Shown: in pieces, positions 1-15,100 of the stretch
Layout: every line of letters starts with the position of its first letter
Position numbering within the stretch: position 1 is the first letter of the stretch
Origin: Solenopsis invicta
Lineage: Eukaryota > Arthropoda > Insecta > Hymenoptera > Formicidae
Direction: 5' to 3'
Assembly: GCF_016802725.1 (NCBI RefSeq)
Contig: NC_052665.1
Location: forward strand, 7,564,001-7,628,000
Length of the DNA: 64,000 nt
Program-made: the position numbers and the translations under genes
The notes under the pieces: model-generated
What the model was told of the DNA's origin: nothing
Seen by the model: only the letters and a program-made list of their open reading frames with translations
The model's database searches: none

Positions 1-479
1 GAAACGTAAAACACTTAGACTGAAATGCAAATACACATCATTAGTATAAGAATAAAACTAGATATGTCTTCCGATAAAACACTTTGCTAATGAACATTTG
101 TTATGCATTTTCTTTTATCGTACGAGTCTTTCTAATACCGAACTCTTGGGACGTAGAACTAAATTTAGACGCTCCAGCGGTATAATAAATTATCAATCTT
201 CTCGCGAGACAGCGCATTTTGTTTCGAGACAGCTCGTATTGCGTGAATAATCGCGACGGTCGCTGTGAATCGTTATAACCGAGAGGAATAAATTGCGCGT
301 CTCTGAGTTATGTTACATCGTTCCCATCATAAATTATCCTTTGATCAATAATTTTTCGTTGCATCTTTTGCACGAATCCTTTTTCCTCTTTTTGTTTTTT
401 TTTTTGTTTTTTTTTTGCAAAAAGCGTGACGCTGAATAATCTAATTTTCGGATTATCTCGTTATTCTCGTCAAAGGGTC

Positions 480-900
480 TCTAAAAAGTAGAGGCGATCG
501 ACGCTGTTGCGTACGAAGCGATTGACCGGGGAAACGACGCGATATCGTGAGAAGAGTGACGGTGCGGGAAGAGGTCTCTGTAATAGAGGTTTATTGGCAA
601 TTAATCTTGCGAGCCGGATGTGGCCGCTTCGTCGGGCACGATACACTTCCGTCTCAGCGAGCGACCGGTAAACCGAGGAGAGATGTATTGCGCCGTCCCA
701 CACGGAATCAAACGTACGTCCTCCTCTCCGTCCTTCCTCCCGTCGATGCCGAACCTCCGGTGTGTACGCGCCGTGCGTCTTTGTCAACCGCGCCGGAAGT
801 GTATTGTTCCCCGAGTACCTCCGGTATTCGCAAGGTGCCCATCAACCTGATCGAGTGGACTAACGTACGTAAGTGGCGTTATCTTTTCGGAATTCACGTT
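480..900. other. CpG-rich segment, possible promoter or non-coding first exon
   Basis: Markedly richer in CG dinucleotides than its surroundings, with two overlapping plus-strand open frames of Arg/Pro/Ser-rich composition and a consensus-like gtaagt donor at 869-874. A 5' untranslated exon of a plus-strand gene would look like this, but no TATA or initiator element and no coding motif was recognised. Confidence 0.2.
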
Positions 901-1063
901 GCGTAGGATATCTAATGTGTTAAACTTGATTGAAGTGCGTCTCTTTTATCGCGATATAACGTTGGTAGAGCGTAGAATCGATCGTTCACGCGTTTATCAC
1001 AGTTATCGTGCTTTCCACGCCCACGCCGAATTATTCAATGTGGAGGTGGTAGCCTGATTTAGT

Positions 1064-1096
1064 TCTCTCTCTCTCTCTCTCTCTCTCTCCCTCTCT
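1064..1096. repeat. (CT)n microsatellite
   Basis: About sixteen CT units with one interruption (ccct) near the right end. Confidence 0.95.
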
Positions 1097-4000
1097 GCGC
1101 AAGAGAGTATCGATTTTCTTTAATATTTAATAGTTCGATTCTGTTCTGGTGGTGTCACAAAGAGAACAATAGCACGCATCGATGCACCGTTTCCGTGAAT
1201 AGTAGTAATTCCGTCATCAAATTTAACCTCAATGAACGGATACGCGAGCTGCGATATTGGGGTTTGATTTTCAATCGACAGTCCGCCGATAGAAACGCGC
1301 GCGCCACATAGAATTTGAAAAAAAGGTCGCGTTTGCCACTATTCGTTATCGGGCTTATCATTGAGGCGCGGGAACTACCATTATAGATAATTATTTTTCC
1401 CTCCAAGCGGACCATCAGCACTGTTATTATTGCATTTCCACCAAATCAGATTAATGGTCACTTGCCATGAACGTAATCATCAGCTCGAAGTACGTCCTCA
1501 TCGGTTCCTTTAATTAAGAATTGTAATGTTGATAAAGGTAGAAATGGATCGAAGCCAGGAACGGCATACATAGATATTGCTTTCAACTCGATTCGCATTT
1601 TCCGCTCAAATGCGCTCGCCCCTTCGTGTTTTCGACTTTTCGTCGTGCTACGGTCGTCTAGACGTTGCTCTTCGGAAATCGGATTTTCTTTCCTCGTCGT
1701 TAATGGCTCGTATTAGCTCGACTTGCGCAAGTTGTTTTAATTGAACGTACACGAGAGAGCATCGGAACTCCCTTTCAAGCCGTAAAGAAAAGAATAATTA
1801 CGAACTATAGCGATAACGTCGGTGTACTACCTGGAGTTGTGTTTCGGGATATAAACGTGAGAAACGTGCCGTGTTCATTGCCGGCGAGTTTATAAAGGAT
1901 TCTCGCTAATTAAGAGCATTCGATCGAGTGGCGTGCAAAAGGAATTATATCCATTATTGCATCTAGGTATGTAAAATAAAGTTCCTTCGCGCAGTTATGT
2001 TTTATTTAGTCTACGTGTTGCGCAGTTTAATTGCATTACCCAATACAATATTTGATTATGCTTTAATAAATATATTCAAGAACCGTATATTTCTCGATTA
2101 TCCTTTGCACATACATTATATTTCATATAACTTCTATATATATTGCCAAAGCAACATTCATCGACTAACGCGCTATGCACTCAATAGACTATGATCGGAT
2201 GGAATTGATGTAACACGAAATTGGATTGAAATGCTATTTGCAGGATAGTATGCGATAGTTACATGCTTCATTGCTCATAAATGATACATCGGTACTAATA
2301 CCTACCGAATCATTTAGTTCACTAAATGGTTAATTTTATAATAAAATGAAATTTTCTTTTCAAATTGATAAATATATTACACATTGACACTATTAAACAC
2401 CAATATAATTAGTTCAATCTGCGAGGATAAATTTCGCTGCCGTAGTTAAGCTCAATCGCGTATAAACTTTGGCCGCGTATGTCCACGCATTATTTCTGAT
2501 ATACTCTCGCAGAGTAGTTTCAAACTTTGTGACGAAGGCCGAGACTAGAGCCATTAATACGGTTTCATGTAATTTACTTGAGAACATTAAGCACATTTCA
2601 CTCTCTCTCTACCTTCCGTCTGAAATTATTTTAAGCTTTTATGTTCTATTTCAGAGTATATATTTTATATAATCTGACGATTATAAATGAAATATAAAAT
2701 TAACGCATGACAAAGCATTACAAATTTTCAAGTACATTAGTAGTAAGTTGAAAATTTTTATCTTGTCAAGGAACGTTTGTATTATTGTTTCTGCTAATCC
2801 TTTCGCACCTTAACACTTATAAGAGTGGCGCATTGTCACGAGAGGAAAGGTGAGCGGCGGAAAGGCGGGAGAAAACAGTGACGGTAGCAGAAAGTGAGAG
2901 AATTAGTAGATGGATCTCTACGCACAGATAATTTGTGGCGTGCAATCCCGGCCCAGCTATCCAGTTAGAATAGGTAAGGCACATAAGCTACACCCATTTC
3001 GCAGTAATTTACTCGACTTCCCCGTCCCGAACGAGTGGAGTCGGAAACGGCAGGGTTGATTGATCGAAGGCGAAGCACATCGCCTCGCGCTCGCGGTAGG
3101 ATACGCCGTCAGTCTTGGTTACTAACATACGGAAACTGATGACGATCCAGTTTCTACGTACGGGCGCGTCAGAATGGATTCGGGAAACGCGTACAACGAA
3201 GCCGCACGATGCGATTTAGCTATTCCATCGCCGCGCCGACTGCCACCTCTCGTCGCGCGGATGCCTCTCCTCTGCGGTCTGGTATCTATATTTCTCCAAC
3301 TGCACGTTGTAATGAATGGAAGACGTCGCTATGGATGATGACGTACGGAGGTTTCTGGTCTCGGGTGAAACATTCAGGGTTCAACGCGTAGCCATGTATA
3401 TCAGATATGTCGTTGAGGGATTGTCAACGACATCTCCGATGATACCTCGTTGCCATATCCAGCCATCCGCATTATAACGATATGTACGAACAAGGTCTCT
3501 TAGGAATTTCAAGTTTACAACCCACTATTCCCACTTCATGAAAGAAAGAGTAGCGTTCACTAATGCTAATCCACTTGACTATGTCCCTTTAAATGAGATA
3601 GGTTGTAAAGGATTACCGTAACTACGTTTTATTATCGTTACACAGTGATGCAAACGAACACTAAATCGATGTAATCGTGTAAAGAAATTTCTATCCCATT
3701 GTTAATTACGTACGAATAAAGTATTATGTAGACCGATTTTAATTCTCTTCAAACATAAATCATTGATTGTTAGTAGTGGTATATAAATATTGAAATTTCA
3801 GACTTGTGAAAAGATCTCTGGATATATGTAATGCAAGCTAATGTAATCTGGGCATACAATTATCGGATTTATTACATTTATATTAACGCTTTATGGTACT
3901 TGTCAATATACTAATTTTATATCAGCGTAATTTTATTTAACCAAGTCTGAATAAATGAGCAAGAGACTGTCACATAATTATAACGTGAATGGTTGATTTT

Positions 4001-7000
4001 TCATCGCGGTTTAAAAATACTTGGTAACTGTCTGGAATTATTTAAGGTTAATATTCTCTATGTGTAATAATATTCACATAACTCTGCCCGCGAATCTATA
4101 TAACGAAACTTTATATATTGTTGTACGCACATAAACCTATGTATAATTCTGGAACAATAATATTCAGCGTGTAAATCCCAGTTGCATTTTGTATTATGTA
4201 ACATCCTCAAGTGAAATATCGGTGACACCGACGGTAAATCGGAAGAGCTAATACAATTCCAGAGTCACACGTTACTACAGACAAGAAATCCCTTAAGCCG
4301 TTAGATTTATTCTATATATATATTCCCTGTGTTGTAGCAATAAAATATTTATTCAAGCGTCATTCAGAACGCAACATTAATCCACTTCCATCGCGAGTTA
4401 TTGTAAAACAACTTTTCTATTGTAACGATATACAATATAAATATATTTTTTGCGCAGTTGTCAGAATGTCTAATCGCTAATGCACACTTATAATCGTAAT
4501 CAAATATGCATGGCAACGCATACAATACGATATTCATACCTATAAGGAAATGTCGTAAGAAAACCGACGATGCGGTTTACCCAAAGTGCTCTTAGAAGCT
4601 ATGGAGAATTTATGTCGTACCGTATCAGTTAGTCTGAGACATTCCGCGGCTTCGGAGCTCGGTGTAAATGCGTGCTGTTAACCGCGTTCTACATCTTTAA
4701 GGCACCTCGGATCTGCCTCTAAGGCATCGTATACGGTGGAGCGACGAAATTTCGCGGCCGTACTGACTTAATGTCCTCTAAAGTGGTTAATGGATAATTT
4801 AACGTCATTGCGGAATCCACACGGATGTGCGCGGTGGATGAGACGCGTGTTGAGGTAGCTACACGATGAATGACACATCTCACTTGTGTCACGTTGATAC
4901 TTCCAAGATTGTTCATGTAAGTGACTTCAAACGGGATGTCATTTCGTCAGAGTATACAAAGTTCAACGTTTGCTCAATAAATATACATTCGTACACGCTC
5001 ACGAGCAATATATTTAGTATCGCTGAATCTTTAACTATATATGTAAATATAAATTTTCCTTTATGATATACTAATTTATTCCAATAACAATATTTCCGTC
5101 GCGTATAAAAATAAAGAAATTTCAAATAGAGCAGTCAGCGACGAAGGGTTAGAAAATGGGAAACTATTGAGAACGAACGAAACGAAGTCGAGTATAGTTT
5201 CCTTACTCACACATAATAAACAATAACAGGTCTCGAGAAAAAGCGCAGTGGTCCATATGGCGAATATCTTTGATATCACGAATGTTTATATCACGTTTTA
5301 AATTTTGTTCTTTATAGACTTTACTCCATTTCTTTCTTGCCTTGTAGCGAAAGTAAAAAAAAATAAAACAAGATTTGTAGAACGAGAGTAATTTTCTTGG
5401 AAACCATTATTGTACTCGTTTCTATGGTTCGCCACCGATCTATAAGATACTGACGGACGTTCTCGAGTCTCGAAACATCCACTCGTCTCTTGAGCATCGG
5501 CTAATTGGATACTCCGCAGCCGACACCTACGGCGACATTTTTCGTTTTACAGCAACGCTCTTTTCTACTTGTCTTTACTCGTTGCAGATGACGTGTATTT
5601 TCCGTTTAGTCTCACAGTTTTCCGAGCCGAGAAAAGTTGAAACATGACTCGTTGAAAGACCATGTAGCAAAGAATTGTGTTACACAACGCGCTTATAAAC
5701 TCTGTCTGTGTTTCTTTTATGCCGTGAATTCTATCATAAATAATGGAAGCGCATTAAGAAATCATTGCAAGGCGTCGTATGAAGTATGAAGAATAAAATT
5801 CAGCGCGAAGGAAGCATGTTGAAGGAAATGGCCCATTAACAGTAATGCTAGTAACCAATTCTTTGATGTAAAAGTAAAAGAGGAAAAGAATCACAAAAGC
5901 TGTTTGATATCAACTTTGTTGCTTTGTTCTCGTATATGAAGTATAAAATTTACTACCGCAGGGGATTCGTTAGAGAACAGTGCCTAGACCCTCCGGATAT
6001 AACTAATTACGCGCACTCAGCGGTGTCGTCGCAGTAGCTTTGTCAGAGGCGTTTTATCTCTACGCCGGAATTTTCACTGTCCAGAAAGTTCTTTGCCGTA
6101 CATTCTCGTTGATCTTATGAGAGATAGGATAACCACGTTGTGATCGTTTAGTTCGTTTTCGTTACACAGTTACGTAATTAAAGCCAACACGTTGCGTCGC
6201 GTTAGTTGCGAGGTCGTTATTTAAAAAAAAAGACTTTAAATGTAACTAAGATGGATTCTATTATGTAAGACGTGAAAAGTACCTTATCGCTAATTAAATA
6301 CAATTTATGTCTGACGAATGGTTTGCTCGTTCTAATTTACATCTGACGAACGATTCGTTCGGTTCTTTCTCGGTTCGGACAAGAAGACAATACTCATTTT
6401 TTACTATCATAAATTTATTTGCGCAGTTACTTAACAGCCTGGCTCTAAGCGTTCCGTAAATGATGTTAATTATCTGGGTATATCATCGTGCAATCTTTAC
6501 GGTGAACTCGCGGCAGGAGTTTATGGATGGAGGATGAGAATGGAATTCCGGGAAGGCGCGCAGGTGCTTGAATAGGACGTAAATTATAACAAGAGTATAC
6601 GAAGTTGCTGCGGGAAAGTACTTGCGGTGAGAAAGAAGCGCATATGTCCGTAGTTGACTAGCGGTATTAACCGAGCATGGAATATTCGCATACAAAAATA
6701 CGCCTTAAACCATAAATCTGCCTTGCTCTTAGGTTAACGTGTGAGAAACAGTTTTGCATATTCCCATAATTTTGAAGCCCGTGAACTTTATATCTGGCGC
6801 TTTTTCGCCAGCATTACATGAGCGTTACAACTCCATGATAGCCAGTTATTGTCATTCAAATTGAATATATTCTGAGAATATATTCATAAATAATATATTA
6901 TGTGTGAGAATAAAACAAGACTGTTTGGCAAAATGTACTTTAATCAATTTCAACTGATAAGTGGGGGCCACTTTCCTTCATTTTCAACATAGAAAGAAGA

Positions 7001-10000
7001 GATGAGAAAGATTTGAGCTTAGCGCCATTTATCGCGGAAACTTCCGATCATAAGAATTAATCATCCGGCAATGAGACGTCCGCACGAAAACTGATCTGTA
7101 GATTTAACGCTTCGATGGATTATCCGGGACGGGAAACAATGAGCGTGAGTTTCACTGTTTTTCGCTCTTGATCGATAAGAACATCTTCTTTGACCGCTCT
7201 AACATAAAACCTTCAATAAAATTGAAATTATCATATTTTATGTAACTCGACGCTTTATCTTAAATCACAGTTTTTATCCATCCACAAGATTTTCAGATCT
7301 ACAGGGACAAAGCGAAGTAACAAGCACTACAAAGTATTTGGACTCTTCCTTTTAAAGGCCGCAGATTTGCAATATGCAGCAAAATACTTTATGTGAACAA
7401 ATTGAGATACGCGATATTAAAATACAGAGAGTAATACTTCAAAGATGATTGAACAGGACTTTCAGGAAAATGGCCATGAGAGCGCAGATACAAATTTTCT
7501 CGTAACAATATTCTCGGTCAAAGGATTACGTCATAAAGACATGCTATTATACATACAGCGATGGAAATAGAAGCGAGAGAGCAAGAGAGTGAAAGGCGTT
7601 ATATTACGCTCTATCGCTATCACATGCATGAAGTTCCATCACTCGTACATGATTGTCAGCGCACCGTAAATGACTGGTGCTGCATACGTTTGCATTTTCG
7701 CATAACGTAGCTCATAAATATGAAAGTGAGTTTCGACATCCTCCTTGGAGAAAATCACGTCAATACGCAACAACATGGTTCGACTAGCTCTCGCTGGATT
7801 GCAACGCGGTTCCAATGATTTTTGCCCGATTTGAAATCCTACGAACGTAGTCGACAGCAACATTTTTCTATTGTTAAGAATATTCTAAATTTCGACAATT
7901 TACTGTCATTCACATATTGAATAAAGTAAATGTTGAAAAAAAAAAGATGAATTTACTCTCGGTGCACAAAACGCGCGATTGAATAGAATTTTGCATGATT
8001 ATTCTAACTCTTTTCTATCGCGGACATTGATACAAATTCTAAGTGCACTCTGTCACGTTGTGCGTAACGTTCCGTTGATATACGCATCGAGGACTCGCCT
8101 GCTGTAATTCAAATTCGTAGGATGCAGGATTTTCTATAAATTTGTTTTATATTATTGTATTATCGTATAATAAACGTTGCACGATACTCTATGCGTGCAT
8201 TTTTTATGCACGCGCGTTACGGTACCTTAAGAAACAAAGGGGATATCGAAATCAAACGGAGAGGAAAGTGGAACAATCTTTTTACGAGGAAACTTACGTT
8301 AACCATTTATAGCGTATTCCTTCTGTTTTCCGGGATATTCCGCAGTTCCTAAGAGGTAAGCTGTTTTATAAACTTATAAATCTCCCGAGAGTATTCCAAA
8401 CGTACAAACGTAAAGAAGAAGTTTCAAGTTACTATGCTGCATAAATTCCAATGAACTCTTGCGGCGATTTAAAGAACACAATGAGGTTTTGCAGTAACCT
8501 CGGCGAACTAGTTCCATCGTCGTTACCATAACGATGTTACATACTTTTATTTTATACACAATTCAATTTCTACCATAATAATGATTAAGAATTATTCACC
8601 AAGTACTAGAATATCCGTAATCCGTAGTACATAATAGAATGCATGCAGAGTGCAGAGTGTGCATTTGCATTATGCAATTACTAGCTCAAGCATAATTATC
8701 ACATGATTAATATTTGTGATGACTTTCATGAACTCTATGAATTTTGTCATAAACGTGACTAACTAAATATACAGCTGAAGCTGCTAAATTTGGCTGCCAC
8801 ATGTAGTTTTATCATCGATCGTTCTATCTTTAATCTTCTTGCAGGCTATTATAACCTACGATAACTTTGTTATGAAACGGGAGAATCTTGCGAAGATTTT
8901 ATTGAAAAGAATTTTGCTCGTGGTAACATTCGTAATTCGCGCGTCGTGTTGTCTTACGAAGTCTGTCTAGTATTAATCGCGTGTTAATATTTTACGACAA
9001 AGCCGGCGCAGGCTATGGTGGATGTGACACGCGTACGGCGCCCATAATATCATTGCACATGGGTACAGCAGTAGACCGAGACACGATGGGACGGACCCGA
9101 CGTGAAATTAATCACTGCGAAGATCGTGCACGGTATATACGCGAGTCTGTCGTAACCGGAGGGTCCCTTTAACGATTCCATTTACCCTGTACAAGCTCGA
9201 CGAGGAAGTAGTACACCCTCTAGTACACTCTTTCGTTACTCTCGACAGCGAGTTTCCCCTAAGACTCATTTTGAAGATGTTGCCGCACAACGTAACACAT
9301 TTACATCGAATTATGTATCGTACATCAAATTTTTGAGCAGTAAAGAGGAGCAAGATCTTTTTCTCTTGCTGTAAAGTAATTTCGATACTCGTGTTATAAA
9401 TAGTGTCCATTTGTATGAGCGAGTCGCAAAACTCGGTCTATTTAACTTTAGTCAAGCCGGTGCATAATGTAACATGCTGGATATACGTCCGTAAAATTGA
9501 ATAGCGTGTTCGGATAAAGGAGTTGGTGTCGCACAGCGACGTAAAATTGCGAATCTTGCGTGGCGCGACGCGAGATTGAAGCGCAGACACATCCTACAGC
9601 GCTGCGAACTCGTAATTGCGCGTTGTCGTGGAAACATTGCGAGGCCCTTAATAACGGCATGATTTATTTCGTAGCCTATTTAGCGACGATTAGCGCTTCG
9701 CGCAGAGTTACGCGCGCCAGTCGTCCGCTTAACAAGCTTAAACTTAAATTACCGTATTAATCGCGCAGCAGCACCGCAGGCTCTAACCGAGTAACCACCT
9801 GAGCGGCCGAGCGGTACACGCGATCGCAAATATGTCGCCCGGTATTTCCGGAACCTCGTAAACGTATAACTGTATTAGAGTGGAAACTCCCGCGCGCGCG
9901 ACCTACGACATTCTGCCGGCAAATCTCCTCAAGTTGCAGCGTCACCAAAGGACACGTGCCGCCGCGTGCGCCGCATGTGCGCGGCGCGGCGTCCGACGAG

Positions 10001-11505
10001 GAGGACACTTCGAGGACAAGGGACCCGGATAACGGAGGGAGGATAGAATTTTGAACGATGTGGAGCGCTATAGCGAAACGCTGTAGGCTTGCGCGATCGT
10101 AAATTCCGCGAAACGACGGTACATCCAGCCAAATTATACATCTCGTAAAGTATTCCCGCTCGCTTTCTAGCAGACAGCTCGAAAGTATTTCGCCTAATAT
10201 CCTGTCTCCCTCCGGTCCGTTTCTTCCTTTCATTCGACTGTGAGAAGGCGAAGAGGGTGGATAGCTGGGATTGTGCCGGAAAAGGAAGATGAATAAATAC
10301 GACCGTAGAGCTTGCGCGAGAAGAGAACACCGCTCCAATACGTTTTTATATGTCACGGAAATGGTAGGGGCACGATGATGGAAGCAAAACAATATTTTTC
10401 AATATGCTAAATTTATTGAACGCCTCCCTCTTTCAAAGCAGTAACTAGAATTTCCGTTTTTCCCTATATTTCTGTATTGTCGGTAAGAAACAAAAGCGTA
10501 CTTAGAATGCCGTATTTAATTAGCACCCTCAGTCATGCTGGAAAGATGAATCTTACTGTCGGGTTGCTCAGACCTACGTATGAAAGAAACGCACAGAAAT
10601 ACGGCTTTTATCACGAAAATGTAATGGTGTAACTAATTAATTTTGTAGAGCAGGGAGACTAATTGCATTAGGTTTATGGCTGCTTCGAAAGATGCGCTTC
10701 AGTAATTAAGATAATTTTTCACGAGGGTAAAAAAACCTTGCCGCGCTATCCCGCAGAGTGTCATAAAAGAGCTCTACGAGGTGAATATATTTCGTAGTCT
10801 CGTCATGAACGAAAGTTTTGCGGCGTCGCGTAGAGAGAATCACATCGCGCGACCATTTCCATTTTCCATCTACGTGAAACGTCAGGACACGTCCGTTCCT
10901 TGCGAGACGTAATAGATACGGCGGTCATGCGATATCGTTGAACTACGGGATATAGCGGAATCGGATTTACTGGACATGTTCAGCGAGCCGTAAAATCGGA
11001 TCGTATATTAGAAAATTTTTCGTGACCGTACGCCGCGATCTCGGAACTTTCTTCGAACACCTATAATGCGCGCCCCACCGCAGAAAACTCCTAAAAACGA
11101 TAGAAGAAAATGTCTCGAGAGGATTAAAGCTGTTGAATGGATTAAAACTACGAATCGTGGTATCGTTATCGTCTTCGATGAGAACAACTGTGAGATTTTT
11201 CGAGTAACGGCGAAAAGTTGCATCGCATTCGAATTCTTTGAGGAAGAGACTTGAACGAATCGGGACAGTGGGACGCGCTGCGAATCTGTTGCAAGCAAGC
11301 AATTGGGGTGGAAAAGTTGGGCAGACGAGACTGTCCCGGTTTAACCTGAACACGAATTGAAAATCTTTCTCTGCCTGACAGTCTACTGACGCTTCTAAAT
11401 CTCCGGATGTATGTAGCATTAGAAGACATTTTAATTCAAATACTTGAATTGAATAAAAGATCGTCTTTATTTTGATATTCTAATACCGCTTACTCTTCAA
11501 AATAA

Positions 11506-11541
11506 TCTCTCTCTCTCTCTCTCTCTCTCCCTCTCTCTCTT
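11506..11541. repeat. (CT)n microsatellite
   Basis: CT repeat with the same kind of single-base interruption as the tract near 1080; about 520 bp downstream of TMTC exon E. Confidence 0.95.
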
Positions 11542-12055
11542 GAAAAATGGACAAATGTGATATAAAAAAATATTACATGAGTATATGTAAATAAATATCT
11601 TGAAATAAAATATTTTTCTTTCTACGTGCACAACGACTGGAATTGGACACGAAATATGGACAGGAAGCATCCATATATGTATTGATATAAATATCCATTC
11701 GCTTTTTCACTTCGTTAGTTTCATGACAGGAAATACTCGATTGACTCTAAGAAAACATACTTTCGCAGAGGTGCGAGAACAAACAATCAAAATAGTACGG
11801 CAGCTTAAATGTTTCCAACTGCTGAAAGCACCGGGCGAGAGGTGAATACGGGCTGAATCAGATCAAAGGATAAAGTCGTCTTGTTTCCATTGTCATCCAA
11901 CACTTTGATCTCACGTATACGCGATACGTTACTCCTCAACGAGGGACAATGGTATAAAGTTTCCAGTCGTTCTCAATCGCTGCGAGTTTTGAAACGTTGT
12001 AATAGGATTCCTCGTCGCGACTCGCGTAACATAAAGGATTTATACAGATACTCAC

Positions 12056-12159
12056 CTGACGTGGAAACAGGGATGAAAAGCAGCTGGATTATCCTGCGCG
12101 GAGAAGTTTGGCAAAGTACCATGAAGTAGAGCGAGCCGTACCACAAGAAGTATGCTAAA
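12056..12159 (-). CDS. Tmtc1: TMTC1-like exon E: LPNFSAQDNPAAF luminal loop
   Basis: Internal exon, 104 nt, in phase 0, leaving 2 nt (AG) before gtgagt; the acceptor is gtttacag. It encodes FSILLVVRLALLHGTLPNFS then AQDNPAAFHPCFHV. The motif LP.F...DNPAA is strongly conserved in TMTC proteins, usually followed by a segment close to the next helix (R-x-L-T-Y). Codons run smoothly from exon D (ALLIS-FSILLVVRL), making one hydrophobic helix across the junction. This is the last exon found. The next family block (conserved D-W-Q-M-G) was looked for between 1 and 12055 and not seen, so the remaining helices and TPR repeats probably lie left of the window. Confidence 0.93.
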
Positions 12160-15100
12160 CTGTAAACATTAAATGGTCGATAAATTTTCATATTGTTACA
12201 CAGAGATACATTTTTCTTTCGGGTGCTTATGGAAAACATCCAAATATTTTATAACAAATGTGGATTTAAAAGCTTCCGTTGTGCTTCAACTAATGTTTAG
12301 CTTTAGCAAACTTGCTTTCTCGATACTTTTAGTGCTGATAAATAGAAAAAAACGATTTTAATCGTTAAATATCGTTAGAAAATGTTTTTTAATGGCGTGC
12401 GCGTGAATATCAAACGTGACATTAAATCAAGTGTCTCTTATTCGCATTAAAATGCGCTCATTACACTCTACCGCAACTATTACGTTTTACACTTATATTC
12501 CATCATAATTAAATTATAAATTGTCACTGTATGCTTATATTCTTCTATTTATATAACAGAAAAATGGAACAAACTGAAAGTGTGCATTCAAACGCTGTCT
12601 CTCAATTGTTTATTCGGTTTATTGATTTACCGCGCGACGTAAACACAATAGAGACGTAAACACGGAAACACATAAAGTACACAATTACGATACAGTAAAG
12701 TGAATCAAAGTAGAGTTAATGGTTCAAAAGTGAAGAGACGGCAAAGGCAACATTGCGCATTCGTATGGCGTGTCCACAATTTTCTCCCTACCTTAATTAT
12801 TCATCATCTGTAAGATACGTGGTGAGAAAGCTAGTAATACGTCTCGCAATAATGTTAGCAGCCGAGGCGACGCACCAGTCACGTTCCCGTAAATGGTTTA
12901 ATTAAGTAACATGATTCGCGAGTCTGAATAGCAAAGAACGAAAGGTAGTCTCTCTCTTGCGCCAAGACGTCGTCACGTTCACGCAGGGGATGACATGGGA
13001 CCGTCGTCACATTTCCGTCACGTCCTCCACAGAGCTCGCTAACCCAATAGACGTCCGTACCATCCTCCGATAGACCACTCTCCATCCCTTATTCCGGAGT
13101 TATCCGGGAGCGTCGTTGGCCCTCTCACTGTCTCTCCGCCTTTGTACCTACGTCGGTACCTCTCTCGCTCGCATTCTTGTCGGCGGACAGACACGCCGGT
13201 GAGTGGTTCTGGAAGGGTTGGAGAGTCGGACAATATCTGCCAATTCGAGGTATTCATATCCTCTAGGATCGAAGTCGATAGACGAGGGTAGCGTCCATCC
13301 TGAGCGGTCACACGAACACGTATATACGTAACACCGTCATCGAAGTGCCGCGTCCTGTCGAGACGTCCTGTCCACCAATGTTGGCCTTGTTCTTCGATAG
13401 GAAGCTCTTGGAATATTGTATTACGCCACGAGGATCCTGGTTGACCTGCGGAATACGGCGAGCGGGACGGAAATTCAATTCCGATAAATATCCGATGCGC
13501 ACGAAATGTCGTATAGCATATTGATGCAACATTTTTTTTTCAACGTTGCGAACTTTTAACCAGGGATGAATACACAATCGCGCTTTGCGATGTAATGCTC
13601 GAATGCAGTAACGATGAAATAATAAATTAAAGCTTACAATACATTCCGCAGATTGATATTTGCTGTTCTTTTGCGATTAAAGGTTCTCTCTCTGAGAGAA
13701 AGCATTCTTTTACTTAATCGATATCCGATTAGATATCAATTACTAACTGATTCGATAATGACAAAGTGGCCGCCAAAAGCAATCGCGATAATGCATTTTT
13801 TTGTCGCTAATGTAACGTCTTCGATCGTAATTTATCTTTAATTACGATATCTTACGGGAATGTAAGACAAGCTAGAGTTAAGCGTTAAGTCAATCGGATA
13901 ACAGTGAGCATAGCAATGTACAATCGGTAAACAGCATATACTATACCACTCCCTCTAATGGATTGGTCTATTGATTAGGTTTGTTTGTCACCTTAGATGA
14001 TAACTGTATGACCCTTTAACTCTCTGTCTTAACCTATAATAGCGATGATATTTCAGTGCGGTCAATTAACGATTTTAAAGCATTCGAAGTTAATTTATTC
14101 GCAAGTACAAGTTACTAAAATTTCTCTCTAAAAACAAAAATCATTAGCAACTTGATCAATTCTTTAATTTATTCTTAATTAATTTTTTCATTTATAAGAA
14201 TCGCTTTGCTGAAGCATTAAAAAATTTAGCTGGATGCAGATCTAAAATTAATTTTATAAACTGTTAAAATCATTATAGGAGTTGGGTCGATTACTAAAAC
14301 GTCAAAATTGTTGCAGCGCTGCTTAAAATTACATCATGCTTGAGCGTCTTTTAAAATTATTTCAATGGATCAATAAAAATTTTCAGATTTGTATTTAATG
14401 AAAATTTTACATGTACTTGAACAAAACCGTTCCTTCCTTACTGTAGGTATATAATAAATGCTGTATGTTTCATTCATAAGCAGCGAGATATTATCTTGAA
14501 AGTAAAAATATAACGTCCTTATCTTAAGTTTACTCATATAAAGGAATCTATAAGTCTAACAGACTACGTTTAACGCTAGCTAAAGTACAGCATTTTATTT
14601 TTAATATCTGGGATATTAGCAGTCTTTCCCGGCGATGAAGACTGAGAAGCATCGTTGAGAACGACGTACCTGAGGACGTGTAACTGCTACGGGATGGCGG
14701 AAACGACAGGGGTGGAAAGAGATCCGGGATATGTAGATAACTGTGTGAGGGTAGGTCGTGTGCAAGCACGCCTCCCTCGTTCAGCGGCATAAATTAGCAT
14801 AACTCAGAATCGTGTTCGGTTAAAGTACTTTCCATGCGCAACCTTTATTCCCGCATTGGCCCCACGTGATGGGTCGTGCTGCCTTGACTTACTACAATAC
14901 GTCTTAAGAGTAAAATACATTATTTAGCAATTCCTATACCGAAGGAAGTTACACAATTGAGTTTACCGTCTAATTATACACTACAGAATTTTAATGCGCA
15001 ACTTGAAACTCTATTACTTCAGAAACTACTTTGTACGTATAGAAATTCAATTTAAAAGGGTTAATAGACTTATAGGCAAATTAAGATCGTAAAATTGTTG

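Larger units (their letters stand above)
1..12055. other. No supported gene; flank or downstream introns of the TMTC gene
   Basis: AT-rich non-coding DNA with CpG-rich patches at about 480-900 and 9540-10050 and two CT microsatellites. The longest frame, minus strand 10392-9757 (211 codons), has Ser/Arg-rich composition, no motif and no splice context, and is taken as fortuitous. If the TMTC gene continues left, this is intronic. A search by eye for the next TMTC exon (D-W-Q-M-G block) and for TPR exons found none. Confidence 0.6.

Noticed and set aside
5161..5279. Minus-strand frame ending at a gtgagt donor near 5206-5211, tested as a possible later TMTC exon
   Set aside because: Its peptide shows no TMTC helix or TPR pattern and the phase does not match exon E.
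9108..9193. Minus-strand segment after a ttgtacag acceptor, tested as the exon following TMTC exon E
   Set aside because: The open frame after the acceptor has no family similarity and reaches a stop with no donor.
9757..10392. 211-codon minus-strand open frame, the longest in the window
   Set aside because: Ser/Arg-rich composition typical of CpG-rich non-coding DNA, no motif and no splice context, with a 133-codon frame overlapping it in another phase.
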